A stretch of DNA of 64,000 bases from NCBI RefSeq assembly GCF_021462825.1, contig NZ_JAKEEB010000022.1, forward strand, positions 53,263 through 117,262. Reading direction: 5' to 3'. Positions 24,181 through 32,184 of the stretch are shown here, piece by piece; position 1 is the first letter of the stretch, and each line of letters begins with the position of its first letter. Made by a program: the position numbers and the translations under genes. Source of the DNA: Streptomyces glomeratus. GTDB taxonomy: Bacteria > Actinomycetota > Actinomycetes > Streptomycetales > Streptomycetaceae. The notes beneath the pieces were generated by a model. The model ran no database searches. It was not told the DNA's origin and saw only the letters and a list, made by a program, of their open reading frames with translations.

Positions 24181-24999
24181 TCAGCCCGCGTGCGTGGAGA
24201 ACAGGCCGCCCGTCGGCCCCTGCTTGTCTCCGCCCTGGGCCTTCTTCAGGGCGTTGGCGAGGCTCTCGATGGTGAGCGACTGCAGGATGACGCGGCCGTT
24301 GCCCTCCAGGGTCGCCAGGGACAGGCCCTCGCCTCCGAAGACCATGTTCATGATCCCCTGGCGGTTGAGGCCTCCGACGCGCTGGACGCCGTACTGGATC
24401 CCCTCCTCGAAGGCGACGACACAGCCGGTGTCGACCTCGATACGGCCGCCGAAGTCCGCGGGGTTGAGGTCGATGAAGTTGCCGGCGCCGGCGATGATCA
24501 CCGTGCCGTACCCGGTGAACTTCTCCAGGATGAAGCCCTCGCCGCCGCTCATGCCCGTGCGGCCGCCCTGGAAGGCGATGCCGAAGTCGACGGTCGACTC
24601 GGCGGCCACGAAGGCGTCCTTCTCGGCGAACCACGCGCGCCTGCCGTCGAGCTCCAGCGCGCGCATCTCGCCGGGGAGCACTCCGGCGAAACCGACCGTG
24701 CCCTCGCCGCCCTGCGCCGTGAAGTACTGGAAGGCCAGCGACTCGCCCGCGAGCGCACGCTGACCGACCTGCATGGCGGTGCCCATCGCCTGGCGCAGGA
24801 AGCCGCCCATGCCGCCGCTCGCGCCCCCGCCCTGGGACTGGCCGCCGTTGTTCGACGGGCCGGACAGGCGGGTCTCCATCGTCACGTTCGTGGTCTTGAA
24901 GAGGAACTTGCCCGCCTCGCAGTACACGGTCTGGCCGGGGCTCAGGTTGACGACCGCCATCTGCATGGCGTTGCCGACGATTTCTTGCTGAAGAGTCAC
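24181..24999 (-). CDS. AIM24/TIGR00266-family protein
   Basis: 272 residues of beta-rich sequence without a signal peptide. It contains the family's repeated GEGxxxxTFxG-like elements (GGEGTVGFAG, GGEGFILEKFTGYG) and the closing TIESLANALKKAQ. A glycine/serine/glutamine loop (about 75-95) interrupts the N-terminal half. AIM24 proteins are widespread but their bacterial role is unclear. GTG 24999 gives the typical MTLQQEIVGN start; the in-frame extension to 25074 runs into a repeat array and is not credible. Confidence 0.85.
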   Translation of the reverse strand: MTLQQEIVGNAMQMAVVNLSPGQTVYCEAGKFLFKTTNVTMETRLSGPSNNGGQSQGGGASGGMGGFLRQAMGTAMQVGQRALAGESLAFQYFTAQGGEGTVGFAGVLPGEMRALELDGRRAWFAEKDAFVAAESTVDFGIAFQGGRTGMSGGEGFILEKFTGYGTVIIAGAGNFIDLNPADFGGRIEVDTGCVVAFEEGIQYGVQRVGGLNRQGIMNMVFGGEGLSLATLEGNGRVILQSLTIESLANALKKAQGGDKQGPTGGLFSTHAG

Positions 25000-25030
25000 G
25001 TGGGGAGAACGCGGGATACGGGGCGATTGG

Positions 25031-25186
25031 TTCCGGGCCCTACGGAGACATGCTTCCTGGTCCTCCGGAAGCATGGATCCGGCCTACCGGAGGCATGAAT
25101 CCGGGCCTACCGGAAGCATGGATCCGGGCCCATCGGAGGCATGGATCCGGGCCCACCGGAGGCACGGTTCCGGCCTCCGGAGTCCG
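25031..25186. repeat. Imperfect tandem repeat, about 23-bp unit, 5-6 copies
   Basis: Successive units beginning CCGGAAGCATGGATCCGG or CCGGAGGCATGAATCCGG, each followed by GCCTA/GCCCA. The best copies run from about 25065 to 25170, and degenerate copies flank both sides. It lies between the AIM24 gene and allantoicase (both leftward), where the AIM24 promoter should be. Each unit carries GGATCC. The unit length is not a multiple of three and no gene covers it. Confidence 0.8.
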
Positions 25187-25198
25187 CGGTCGTGGCGG

Positions 25199-26341
25199 TC
25201 AGCCGCCGAGTTCCTGGTGCCGTGTCGTGAGGTCCGCCGCGCCCCGCTCGGTGAGGCCCCCGTACAGGCGCAGCCGGGAGATGCCGCCGTCCGGATGGAT
25301 GTCCACGCGCGCGTGCGTGCCGACGACCGGTTCCGGAAGGACGAAGCGGTGGTTGGTGTCGGGCTGGAGACGGGTGCGCGGGAGGATCTCCCGCCACTCC
25401 GTGTCCGCGGTGTTCTCGCCGCCGCCCGTGACCGAGACCGACGCCCAGCCCGCCGCGTTCCCCTTCAGATACGCGGTGTCGATCTCGATCGCCCGGATCC
25501 GCGCCTCGGCGGCCAGCCGGTAACGGATCCAGTCGTGGCCCCGGTCGCGACGGCGCCGGGTCTCCCAGCCGTCGTCCATCTTGCGGGACCTGCCCGGCTG
25601 GATGGTGTTGGTGGCGGGCGAGTAGAAGAGGTCGGACGCGTCCTCGACCCGGCCGCCGTTCTCCAGGGCGACGACGTCGAAGGTGCCCAGCGCCCGGAGC
25701 CACCGGGGGTCGGGCACCACGTCGCCGTACACCCGCAGGCGCGCGATGCCGCCGTCGGGGTGCTGGTTGACGCGCAGGTGCGTGACGCGCTGCTCGACCT
25801 CCACGGCGAAACCGTTGGCCGCGTGTCCGCCGACCGGCGTGCGCGGGACGAGCGTCGTCCACTTCACGTCGTCGCCGAGGAGTTCCTCCGGCGAGGGTGA
25901 GCCCGGCACCGACGTGCCCTCGATGGACACCGCCTGCGGGTAGTTGCCCCGGAAGTGCGCGGTGTCCACGACGATGCCCCGTACGACACCCGGCGCGCCC
26001 AGGCGGATCAGTGCCCAGTCGTGGTCCTCCTCGGTGGGCCACGGGTGCTCGGAGGAGGCGCCGCGGCGGCGCCGGGTCTCCCAGCCGTCCATGACCTTGC
26101 CCTTGTGCCCGAAGTGCTCGGGGTCGAACTCGGCGCGCTCGGGGACCAGCAGGTTCTCGCGTGGGGCGAAGAACTCGTCGTTGGCGGCGAGGACGGCGGC
26201 GCCGAGCCGGCGGTCGGCGAGGTTGGCGTGGCGGGTGAAGGGGAAGTCGGCGCTGCGGTAGTCCGCGTACGGGTCACCGCCTCCGTAGGGGTTGGCGTCG
26301 CCGGTGAAGCGGGCCGGACCGTCGTGCTGCTGCGCCGTCAC
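25199..26341 (-). CDS. alc: Allantoicase
   Basis: The enzyme splits allantoate into ureidoglycolate and urea. The 380-residue protein shows the two tandem homologous jelly-roll halves of allantoicases: half one has MDGWETRRRR and IVVDTAHFRGNYPQ (about 80-140), half two has MDDGWETRRRR and IEIDTAYLKGNA (about 245-300). Each half ends with a HPDGGIxRLRxYG motif (about 195 and 350). GTG 26341 matches the start of relatives (a short lead, then FTGDANPYGGGDPYADY). It is 44 bases downstream of allantoinase on the same strand, so both probably come from the promoter near 27790. Confidence 0.93.
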   Translation of the reverse strand: MTAQQHDGPARFTGDANPYGGGDPYADYRSADFPFTRHANLADRRLGAAVLAANDEFFAPRENLLVPERAEFDPEHFGHKGKVMDGWETRRRRGASSEHPWPTEEDHDWALIRLGAPGVVRGIVVDTAHFRGNYPQAVSIEGTSVPGSPSPEELLGDDVKWTTLVPRTPVGGHAANGFAVEVEQRVTHLRVNQHPDGGIARLRVYGDVVPDPRWLRALGTFDVVALENGGRVEDASDLFYSPATNTIQPGRSRKMDDGWETRRRRDRGHDWIRYRLAAEARIRAIEIDTAYLKGNAAGWASVSVTGGGENTADTEWREILPRTRLQPDTNHRFVLPEPVVGTHARVDIHPDGGISRLRLYGGLTERGAADLTTRHQELGG

Positions 26342-26385
26342 GGTGATCAGTTCGTCCTTTCGGGAGTCGGCGGGTGCGGGGGTGG

Positions 26386-27726
26386 TCAGTGGGCCCGGGT
26401 GAGCAGCCTGCCCTTCGGCTCGGTGAACTCGCCGTCGGCCACGATGCGTTCGCCGCGCAGCCAGGTCGATCTCACCACCCCGGACAGAGTCCGGCCGGCG
26501 TACGCGGTGACGCGGTTGCGGTGCTGGAGGGCGTCCGGGTCGACGGTGAACGTCTCGTCGGGCGCGAACACCGCGAAGTCCGCGTCGTGGCCCGGAGCGA
26601 TGGCGCCCTTGCGGGAGTCGAGTCCCACGAGCCGCGCCGTGCGCGCGGACATCCAGCGGACCACGTCCTGAAGACCGTGGCCGCGCCGGCGTGCCTCGGT
26701 CCAGACGGCGGGAAGGCTCAGCTGCAGACCCGCTATGCCACCCCAGGCCGTGGCGAAGTCGCCGGTCTTGAGGTCGGCGGTCGACGGGGAGTGGTCGGTG
26801 ACGACGCAGTCGATCGTGCCGTCGGCCAGCGCGTGCCACAGCGGGTCCTGGTTGGCGGCCTCGCGGATGGGCGGGCAGCACTTGAACTCGCTGGCCCCGT
26901 CCGGGACCTCCTCGGCCGTCAGGGTCAGGTAGTGCGGGCAGGTCTCCACCGTGATGCGCACGCCGTCCGCCCGGGCGGCGGCGATCAGCGGCAGTGCGTC
27001 GCCGGAGGACAGGTGCAGCACATGCACGCGCGCGTCGAACCGCCTGGCCTGTGCGATCAGTCGGGAGATGGCGGTGTCCTCGGCTTCTCGCGGGCGGGAG
27101 GCCAGGAAGTCGGCGTATTTCGGGCCGCCCTGCTGTGGGGCGGCGGCGAGGTGGTGCGGATCCTCGGCGTGCACGACGAGGAGACCGCCGAAGCCCGCGA
27201 TCTCGGCCAGGGACCGGGCGAGTTGCTCCTGGTCGAGGTGCGGGAACTCGTCCACGCCCGAGGGTGACAGGAACGCCTTGAAGCCGAAGACGCCCGCATC
27301 GTGCAGCGGCCGCAGGTCCTCCACGTTGCCGGGCAGCGCGCCGCCCCAGAAGCCGACGTCGATGTGGGTCTTCCCGGCCGCGGCCTCCTTCTTCGTGCGG
27401 AGGTGCTCGACCGTCGTGGTCGGCGGCAGGGAGTTGAGCGGCATGTCGACGAGGGTGGTGATGCCGCCGGCCGCCGCGGCCCGCGTGGCCGTCCAGAAGC
27501 CTTCCCATTCGGTGCGGCCCGGGTCGTTGACGTGCACGTGGGTGTCGACCAGTCCGGGCAGCAGCACGTCGTCGCCGAAGTCCTCGAGGCGCGCCCCGGC
27601 CGGTACGTCCGCGTCGTGGGGCAGGACGTCCGTGATCGTGCCCCCGGCGACCACGACGGATGCGGCACGCGTCCCGTCGGGAGTGATGACGCGTCTCGAG
27701 CGCAGCACCAGTTCGGCGTCGGACAC
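26386..27726 (-). CDS. allB: Allantoinase
   Basis: This cyclic amidohydrolase opens allantoin to allantoate. In 446 residues the metal-binding pattern is complete: DTHVHVNDPG (about 61-70), carboxylated-lysine segment GFKAFLSPSG (about 150), VVHAEDP (about 185), HVLHLSS (about 235) and TDHSPS (about 312). Start GTG 27726 has GGAGGAAGGGG upstream; the longer frame to 27780 lacks a ribosome site. It is first of an allB-alc operon and divergent from allR; the palindrome at 27790-27806 is 64 bases upstream. Hydantoinases share the fold, but the neighbours settle the role. Confidence 0.94.
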   Translation of the reverse strand: MSDAELVLRSRRVITPDGTRAASVVVAGGTITDVLPHDADVPAGARLEDFGDDVLLPGLVDTHVHVNDPGRTEWEGFWTATRAAAAGGITTLVDMPLNSLPPTTTVEHLRTKKEAAAGKTHIDVGFWGGALPGNVEDLRPLHDAGVFGFKAFLSPSGVDEFPHLDQEQLARSLAEIAGFGGLLVVHAEDPHHLAAAPQQGGPKYADFLASRPREAEDTAISRLIAQARRFDARVHVLHLSSGDALPLIAAARADGVRITVETCPHYLTLTAEEVPDGASEFKCCPPIREAANQDPLWHALADGTIDCVVTDHSPSTADLKTGDFATAWGGIAGLQLSLPAVWTEARRRGHGLQDVVRWMSARTARLVGLDSRKGAIAPGHDADFAVFAPDETFTVDPDALQHRNRVTAYAGRTLSGVVRSTWLRGERIVADGEFTEPKGRLLTRAH

Positions 27727-27789
27727 CCGGGCCCCTTCCTCCGTGCCGTTCCACTTCCGGGAAACGGGATGGACACCCACAGAGCGAAA

Positions 27790-27806
27790 TTCAACGTTCT
27801 GTTGAA
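27790..27806. promoter_or_regulatory. Operator-like inverted repeat TTCAAC-gttct-GTTGAA before allB
   Basis: A perfect 6-5-6 inverted repeat. On the allB strand it supplies TTGAAT, a plausible -35 box. Near-identical repeats occur before aceB (30099-30115) and uraD (45893-45909). The likely binder is AllR, encoded next door, but another purine-pathway regulator is possible. Confidence 0.65.
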
Positions 27807-27884
27807 GAAGTCTTCACTCCGACCCCCGCGTCGTCAAGGGTGGACCGCCATCCGGCACACGCGGCGGCCCGCCCCTCTAGACGC

Positions 27885-27899
27885 TTCCACAAGGCGGAA
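27885..27899. promoter_or_regulatory. Operator-like repeat TTCCACAaggCGGAA before allR
   Basis: A 15-bp element with TTCC/GGAA ends, sharing 12 of 15 positions with the element before hyi (60485-60499). It lies about 100 bases upstream of the allR start. IclR-family operators are often short repeats of this type, so it may mediate autoregulation. Confidence 0.5.
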
Positions 27900-28000
27900 T
27901 TAGAGTTCCAATCAGCAGAACGTAGCCACGCACCAGCAGGGAGTCAACCGGCTGCCGGGTAGGCTGCTGCCCTTCCCGCCAGCCCCGAAAGGAACGCGCC

Positions 28001-28795
28001 GTGCCGACGTCGACGTCCAGCGCCAGCGACGCCCCCGCCAAGTCCGCCACGGGTGGGGTGCAGTCCCTCGAGCGCGCCTTCGACCTGCTGGAGCGGATGG
28101 CGGACGCGGGCGGCGAGGTCGGCCTCAGCGAGCTGTCCGCGAGCAGCGGGCTTCCGCTGCCGACGATCCACCGCCTGATGCGCACGCTCGTGGCCTGCGG
28201 TTACGTCCGCCAGCAGACCAACCGCCGCTATGCGCTCGGCCCCCGGCTCATCCGGCTCGGCGAGTCGGCTTCCCGGCTGCTCGGGACCTGGGCGCGCCCC
28301 TATCTGGCACAGCTGGTGGAGGAGACCGGCGAGACCGCGAACATGGCGCTGCTGGACGGCGACGAGATCGTCTACGTGGCGCAGGTGCCGTCCAAGCACT
28401 CGATGCGGATGTTCACCGAGGTGGGCCGCCGGGTGCTGCCGCACTCGACGGGCGTCGGCAAGGCGCTGCTCGCCACCACGCCGGACGACGAGGTGCGCGC
28501 CCTGCTGGCCCGCACCGGCATGCCCGCCGCGACCGAGAAGACCATCACCACGCCGGACGCCTTCCTCGCGGCGCTGGCGGAGGTGCGCCGGCTCGGGTAC
28601 GCGGTCGACGACAACGAGCAGGAGATAGGGGTCCGGTGCCTCGCGGTGTCCGTACCCGACTCCCCGACCGCCGCGGCGATCTCCATCTCCGGCCCGGCGG
28701 GCCGGGTCACGGACGCGGCGACGGAGCGGATCGTGCCGGTGCTGCAGCAGGTGGCGGCGGAACTGTCCGAGGCCCTGGCCGGCACGGGAAGCTGA
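28001..28795 (+). CDS. allR: IclR-family regulator of allantoin/glyoxylate genes
   Basis: 264 residues. N-terminal winged helix-turn-helix at about 22-85 (VQSLERAFDLLERM, then LSELSASSGLPLPTIHRLMRTL) and a C-terminal IclR effector domain (about 95-262) with STGVGKALLA, DNEQEIGVRCLAVSV and AAISISGPAGRV. Known AllR-type regulators repress allantoin genes and release DNA when glyoxylate or allantoin derivatives bind. GTG 28001 follows GAAAGGAACGCGCC. It is divergent from allB, and both operator-like motifs lie in the 274-base gap between them. Confidence 0.88.
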   Translation: MPTSTSSASDAPAKSATGGVQSLERAFDLLERMADAGGEVGLSELSASSGLPLPTIHRLMRTLVACGYVRQQTNRRYALGPRLIRLGESASRLLGTWARPYLAQLVEETGETANMALLDGDEIVYVAQVPSKHSMRMFTEVGRRVLPHSTGVGKALLATTPDDEVRALLARTGMPAATEKTITTPDAFLAALAEVRRLGYAVDDNEQEIGVRCLAVSVPDSPTAAAISISGPAGRVTDAATERIVPVLQQVAAELSEALAGTGS

Positions 28796-28890
28796 GCGCA
28801 CGACAGGTCCTCGGAGCGGGGGATCGCCGGACGTCCGCGGCCGGCCGCGGGGCTGTGCGCCCCTCGACTCAGCCGTGCGGCCGACCCGGC

Positions 28891-28964
28891 CGCGCGGCGG
28901 TCCGGCTCGGTCGCGTGGCGGTCCGGCTCAGTCACGTGGCGGTCCGGCTCAGTCGCGCGGCGGA
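28891..28964. repeat. 21-bp tandem repeat, about 3.5 copies
   Basis: Units of the form cgcgtggcggtccggctc plus agt. The third copy contains the stop codon of the leftward gene at 28949, so the array extends from the intergenic space into the last codons of that gene. Confidence 0.75.
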
Positions 28965-29263
28965 TCCCCGAACAGTTCGACCGCGTTGCGAACCTCCGCG
29001 AGACCCCTGGCGAGGGCGCTGACCGAACCGATCGCGCCCGCGATCAGCAGCAGGGAGCGGCGCAGACGCGGGATCTCCGGGACGCCGCCGGCGGCCATCG
29101 CGGCGAGCACCGCCAGTTCGTCCTCGGCGATGCCCCGGTCGGGGAACTCGGCGGGCAGTATGGCGAGTTCACGGCGCAGCCGGGACACGGCGGTCCGCAG
29201 TTCGGCCACCCTCTGATCCTCGTCGCTGCCGGTCACCGGCATCTGCCCCAAGCTCCGCAACAC
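28949..29263 (-). CDS. Small hypothetical protein (DUF5955-like)
   Basis: 104 residues. The first half is a charged helix (VAELRTAVSRLRRELAIL, EDELAVLAAMA); the second half has a hydrophobic stretch at about 70-88 (LLLIAGAIGSVSALARGL) and ends VELFGDPPRD. I recognise the overall pattern as a Streptomyces-specific family, possibly DUF5955, without a known role. GTG 29263 has GAGGGGGGAGCT directly upstream; ATG 29242 is an alternative. Its stop lies within a 21-bp tandem repeat. Confidence 0.7.
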   Translation of the reverse strand: MLRSLGQMPVTGSDEDQRVAELRTAVSRLRRELAILPAEFPDRGIAEDELAVLAAMAAGGVPEIPRLRRSLLLIAGAIGSVSALARGLAEVRNAVELFGDPPRD

Positions 29264-29441
29264 AGCTCCCCCCTCGCACGCCTTTGTGCGGTGCTCCGCA
29301 CCGACGCCCGGCGCCCCATGGCGTCGGTCGGGCGCCGAGGGATGGCCAGTAAACGCCACTCGGCGGGCCGGGCGCCAGCATGGGGACCGAAATTCAGTCC
29401 TGGGTACCACGCGGCCGCCGCGGCTCAGGTATGCAGGACAT

Positions 29442-30050
29442 ATGACGCGAAGTGAGGGCGGTCGAGACGGGGTCGCCGGGCTGCTGCTCGCGGCAGGCGG
29501 AGGACGCCGGCTGGGCGGACGCCCGAAGGCGCTGCTCGTGCACCGGGGGCGGCCGCTGGTGGAGTACGCGGTGGGGGTCCTGCGTGCGGCCGGATGCGGC
29601 CGCGTCCATGTGGTCCTCGGGGCGGCGGCCGAGGACGTCCGGGAGCGCGCGGACCTGTCCGGCTGCGTCCTGGTGGACAACCCGGACTGGGAGCAGGGCA
29701 TGGGGTCCTCGCTGCGCGCCGGACTCGGCTCGCTCGCCGGGACGGGCGCATGGGCCGCCCTGGTCTCGCTCGTCGACCAGCCCGGCATCGGCCCGGAGGC
29801 GGCGGCCCGGGTCCTCGCCGCGTACGAGGACGAGTCCTCTCTGGCGGCGGCCGCGTACGGGGGCGTCCGGGGCCATCCGGTCCTCTTCGGAACCGCCCAC
29901 TGGACCGGCGTCGCGGCGTCCGCCACCGGGGACCGCGGGGCCCGTGCCTATCTGAAGGAGCACGAGGATGCGCTCCGGCTGGTCGAGTGCGGGGACGTGG
30001 CGCGGCCCTACGACATCGACACCGAGGAGGACTTGGCGCACCTCGAGTGA
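29442..30050 (+). CDS. MobA/MocA-like nucleotidyltransferase
   Basis: 202 residues of the NTP-transferase 3 family: LLLAAGGGRRLGGRPKALL (about 14-32) is the nucleotide-binding signature with catalytic lysine, then GCVLVDNPDWEQGMGSSLRAG and SLVDQPGIGP. Family members load CMP or GMP onto molybdopterin. Beside purine-breakdown genes it could prepare the cytidylated cofactor for xanthine dehydrogenase, although no xdh genes lie in the window. ATG 29442 has GCAGGACAT upstream. It sits about 200 bases before aceB on the same strand. Confidence 0.82.
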   Translation: MTRSEGGRDGVAGLLLAAGGGRRLGGRPKALLVHRGRPLVEYAVGVLRAAGCGRVHVVLGAAAEDVRERADLSGCVLVDNPDWEQGMGSSLRAGLGSLAGTGAWAALVSLVDQPGIGPEAAARVLAAYEDESSLAAAAYGGVRGHPVLFGTAHWTGVAASATGDRGARAYLKEHEDALRLVECGDVARPYDIDTEEDLAHLE

Positions 30051-30098
30051 GCACGGTGGCACGCTGCGCCACCTTCCCTCGAAGCGGAGAATCTCGAC

Positions 30099-30115
30099 GT
30101 CAACAGATCATTGAA
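30099..30115. promoter_or_regulatory. Operator-like repeat GTCAAC-agatc-ATTGAA before aceB
   Basis: A 6-5-6 repeat matching the allB and uraD elements at most half-site positions. It overlaps the putative -35 box of the aceB promoter (30111-30116), so a bound repressor would block RNA polymerase. Confidence 0.6.
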
Positions 30116-30139
30116 CTTCCACCATGAGGAAACTAGTAT
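30111..30139 (+). promoter_or_regulatory. Candidate aceB promoter (TTGAAC - 17 bp - TAGTAT)
   Basis: TTGAAC at 30111-30116 and TAGTAT at 30134-30139 are spaced exactly 17 bases apart, a good fit to a vegetative sigma factor promoter. It would give a leader of roughly 115 bases before the ATG at 30264. Confidence 0.5.
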
Positions 30140-30263
30140 CCACTGATCAGAAGGGCCTGACCGCCGGCAGGCGCAGTCAGCCGCACCCCGACCCCTGTGG
30201 CATCCGGTGCCGTCCCCTGCCGCGGCGCCCGACACGTCAGTTCGCCGAAGGAAGTGACAGCTC

Positions 30264-31883
30264 ATGCCCGCACCAGCGCCGTCGCCGGTCGTCATCGACG
30301 CCGAGCCCCTGCCGCGGCAGGACGAGGTCCTCACCGACGCGGCCCTCGCCTTCGTGGCCGAGCTGCACCGCCGGTTCACCCCCCGGCGCGACGAACTGCT
30401 CGCCCGCCGGGCCCGGCGCCGCGCGGAGATCGCCCGCACCTCGGCGCTCGACTTCCTCCCTCAGACCGCCGCGATCCGCGCGGACGACTCCTGGCGGGTG
30501 GCCCCCGCCCCCGAGGCCCTCGACGACCGCCGCGTCGAGATCACCGGCCCCACCGACCGCAAGATGACCATCAACGCCCTCAACTCGGGGGCGAAGGTCT
30601 GGCTAGCGGACTTCGAGGACGCCTCCGCTCCCACCTGGGAGAACGTGGTCCTCGGCCAGCTCAACCTGATCGACGCCTACACCCGGGCCATCGACTTCAC
30701 CGACCCGGCGACGGGCAAGTCCTACGCCCTGCGCCCGGCGGAGGAACTTGCGACGGTCGTCATGCGGCCCCGCGGCTGGCACCTGAACGAGCGTCACCTC
30801 CTGGTGGAGGGAGAGCAGGTGCCGGGTGCCTTCGTCGACTTCGGCCTGTACTTCTTCCACAACGCCCAGCGCCTGCTCGACCTCGGCAAGGGCCCCTACT
30901 TCTACCTGCCGAAGACGGAGTCGCACCTGGAGGCCCGCCTCTGGAACGACGTCTTCGTGTTCGCCCAGGACCACGTCGACATCCCTCAGGGCACCATCCG
31001 CGCCACCGTCCTGATCGAGACGATCACGGCGGCGTACGAGATGGAGGAGATCCTCTACGAACTCCGCGACCACGCCTCCGGGTTGAACGCGGGCCGCTGG
31101 GACTACCTGTTCTCCATCGTCAAGAACTTCCGTGACGGCGGGCCGAAGTTCGTCCTTCCGGACCGCAACGCGGTCACGATGACGGCGCCGTTCATGCGCG
31201 CGTACACCGAACTCCTCGTCCGTACCTGTCACAAGCGCGGTGCGCACGCGATCGGCGGCATGGCGGCCTTCATCCCCTCCCGCAGGGACCCCGAGGTCAA
31301 CCGGGTCGCCTTCGAGAAGGTCCGCGCCGACAAGGACCGTGAGGCGGCCGACGGCTTCGACGGCTCGTGGGTCGCCCACCCCGACCTCGTGCCCATCGCG
31401 ACGGAGTCCTTCGACAAGGTTCTCGGCGACCGGCCGCACCAGAAGGACCGGCTGCGCGAGGACGTCGACGTCAAGGCGGCCGACCTGATCGCCGTCGACT
31501 CCCTGGACGCCAGGCCGACGTACGGGGGCCTGGTCAACGCGGTCCAGGTCGGCATCCGCTACATCGAGGCCTGGTTGCGCGGCCTCGGCGCGGTCGCCAT
31601 CTTCAACCTCATGGAGGACGCGGCCACCGCGGAGATCTCCCGCTCCCAGATCTGGCAGTGGATCAACGCGGGCGTCGAGTTCGAGAACGGCGAGAAGGCG
31701 ACCCCGGAGCTTGCCCGCAGGGTCGCCGCAGAGGAACTCGCGAACATCAGGGCCGAGACCGGAGAGGAAGCCTTCGCGGCCGGCCACTGGCAGCAGGCCC
31801 ACGACCTGTTCCTGAAGGTGGCGCTGGACGAGGACTACGCGGACTTCCTCACCCTCCCCGCCTACGAGCAGCTCGCCGGCTGA
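30264..31883 (+). CDS. aceB: Malate synthase A
   Basis: The enzyme condenses glyoxylate with acetyl-CoA to malate. At 539 residues it is the expected length for malate synthase A. Diagnostic segments are TINALNSGAKVWLADFEDAS (about 93-112), the catalytic arginine region VMRPRGWHLNERH (about 167-179), VLIETITAAYEMEEIL (about 248), SIVKNFRDGGP and the C-terminal LMEDAATAEISRSQIWQW. ATG 30264 follows GGAAGTGACAGCTC. The operator-like repeat and promoter upstream link it to allantoin-derived glyoxylate use rather than only to a glyoxylate bypass; no isocitrate lyase gene is nearby. It ends one base before the convergent SelW-like gene. Confidence 0.95.
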   Translation: MPAPAPSPVVIDAEPLPRQDEVLTDAALAFVAELHRRFTPRRDELLARRARRRAEIARTSALDFLPQTAAIRADDSWRVAPAPEALDDRRVEITGPTDRKMTINALNSGAKVWLADFEDASAPTWENVVLGQLNLIDAYTRAIDFTDPATGKSYALRPAEELATVVMRPRGWHLNERHLLVEGEQVPGAFVDFGLYFFHNAQRLLDLGKGPYFYLPKTESHLEARLWNDVFVFAQDHVDIPQGTIRATVLIETITAAYEMEEILYELRDHASGLNAGRWDYLFSIVKNFRDGGPKFVLPDRNAVTMTAPFMRAYTELLVRTCHKRGAHAIGGMAAFIPSRRDPEVNRVAFEKVRADKDREAADGFDGSWVAHPDLVPIATESFDKVLGDRPHQKDRLREDVDVKAADLIAVDSLDARPTYGGLVNAVQVGIRYIEAWLRGLGAVAIFNLMEDAATAEISRSQIWQWINAGVEFENGEKATPELARRVAAEELANIRAETGEEAFAAGHWQQAHDLFLKVALDEDYADFLTLPAYEQLAG

Positions 31884-31884
31884 G

Positions 31885-32184
31885 TCACTGCGCCGGCCTC
31901 TCCGAGTGGCCCAGGGGCTTCCCCGGGGCCACTCGGTCGCGTACGAGGCGCTTGACCGCCGTGGGCTCGGGGAAACCCTGCTCGCGGCGGTCCCAGACCA
32001 CCTCGTCGTTCACCCGCACGACGAAGACACCGCCCTTGCCCGGCTTGAGCGCGAGTTCCGTCAGCTCGGTCTCGAACGTCGTCAGCAGCTCCTGCGCCAG
32101 CCAGGCCGCGCGGGGCAGCCAGCGGCACTGGGTGCAGTACTCGATCTGGACGCGGTGGGGCTCTCCCCCAGGGGTGTCCGTCAT
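31885..32184 (-). CDS. SelT/SelW/SelH-family (Rdx) thioredoxin-like protein
   Basis: 99 residues with the family CxxC in EYCTQCRWLPRA (about 15-26), where selenoprotein relatives carry selenocysteine. The remaining strands KGGVFVVRVNDEVVWDRREQ and FPEPTAVKRLVRD match Rdx proteins. It probably has a small redox role. ATG 32184 overlaps the stop of the HipA-like gene (ATGA), so the two are coupled. It ends against aceB with no room for a terminator between the convergent genes. Confidence 0.87.
   Translation of the reverse strand: MTDTPGGEPHRVQIEYCTQCRWLPRAAWLAQELLTTFETELTELALKPGKGGVFVVRVNDEVVWDRREQGFPEPTAVKRLVRDRVAPGKPLGHSERPAQ

Noticed and set aside
25031..25186. Regular repeats considered as a CRISPR array
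   Set aside because: Units are contiguous without unique spacers, and no cas genes are in the window.
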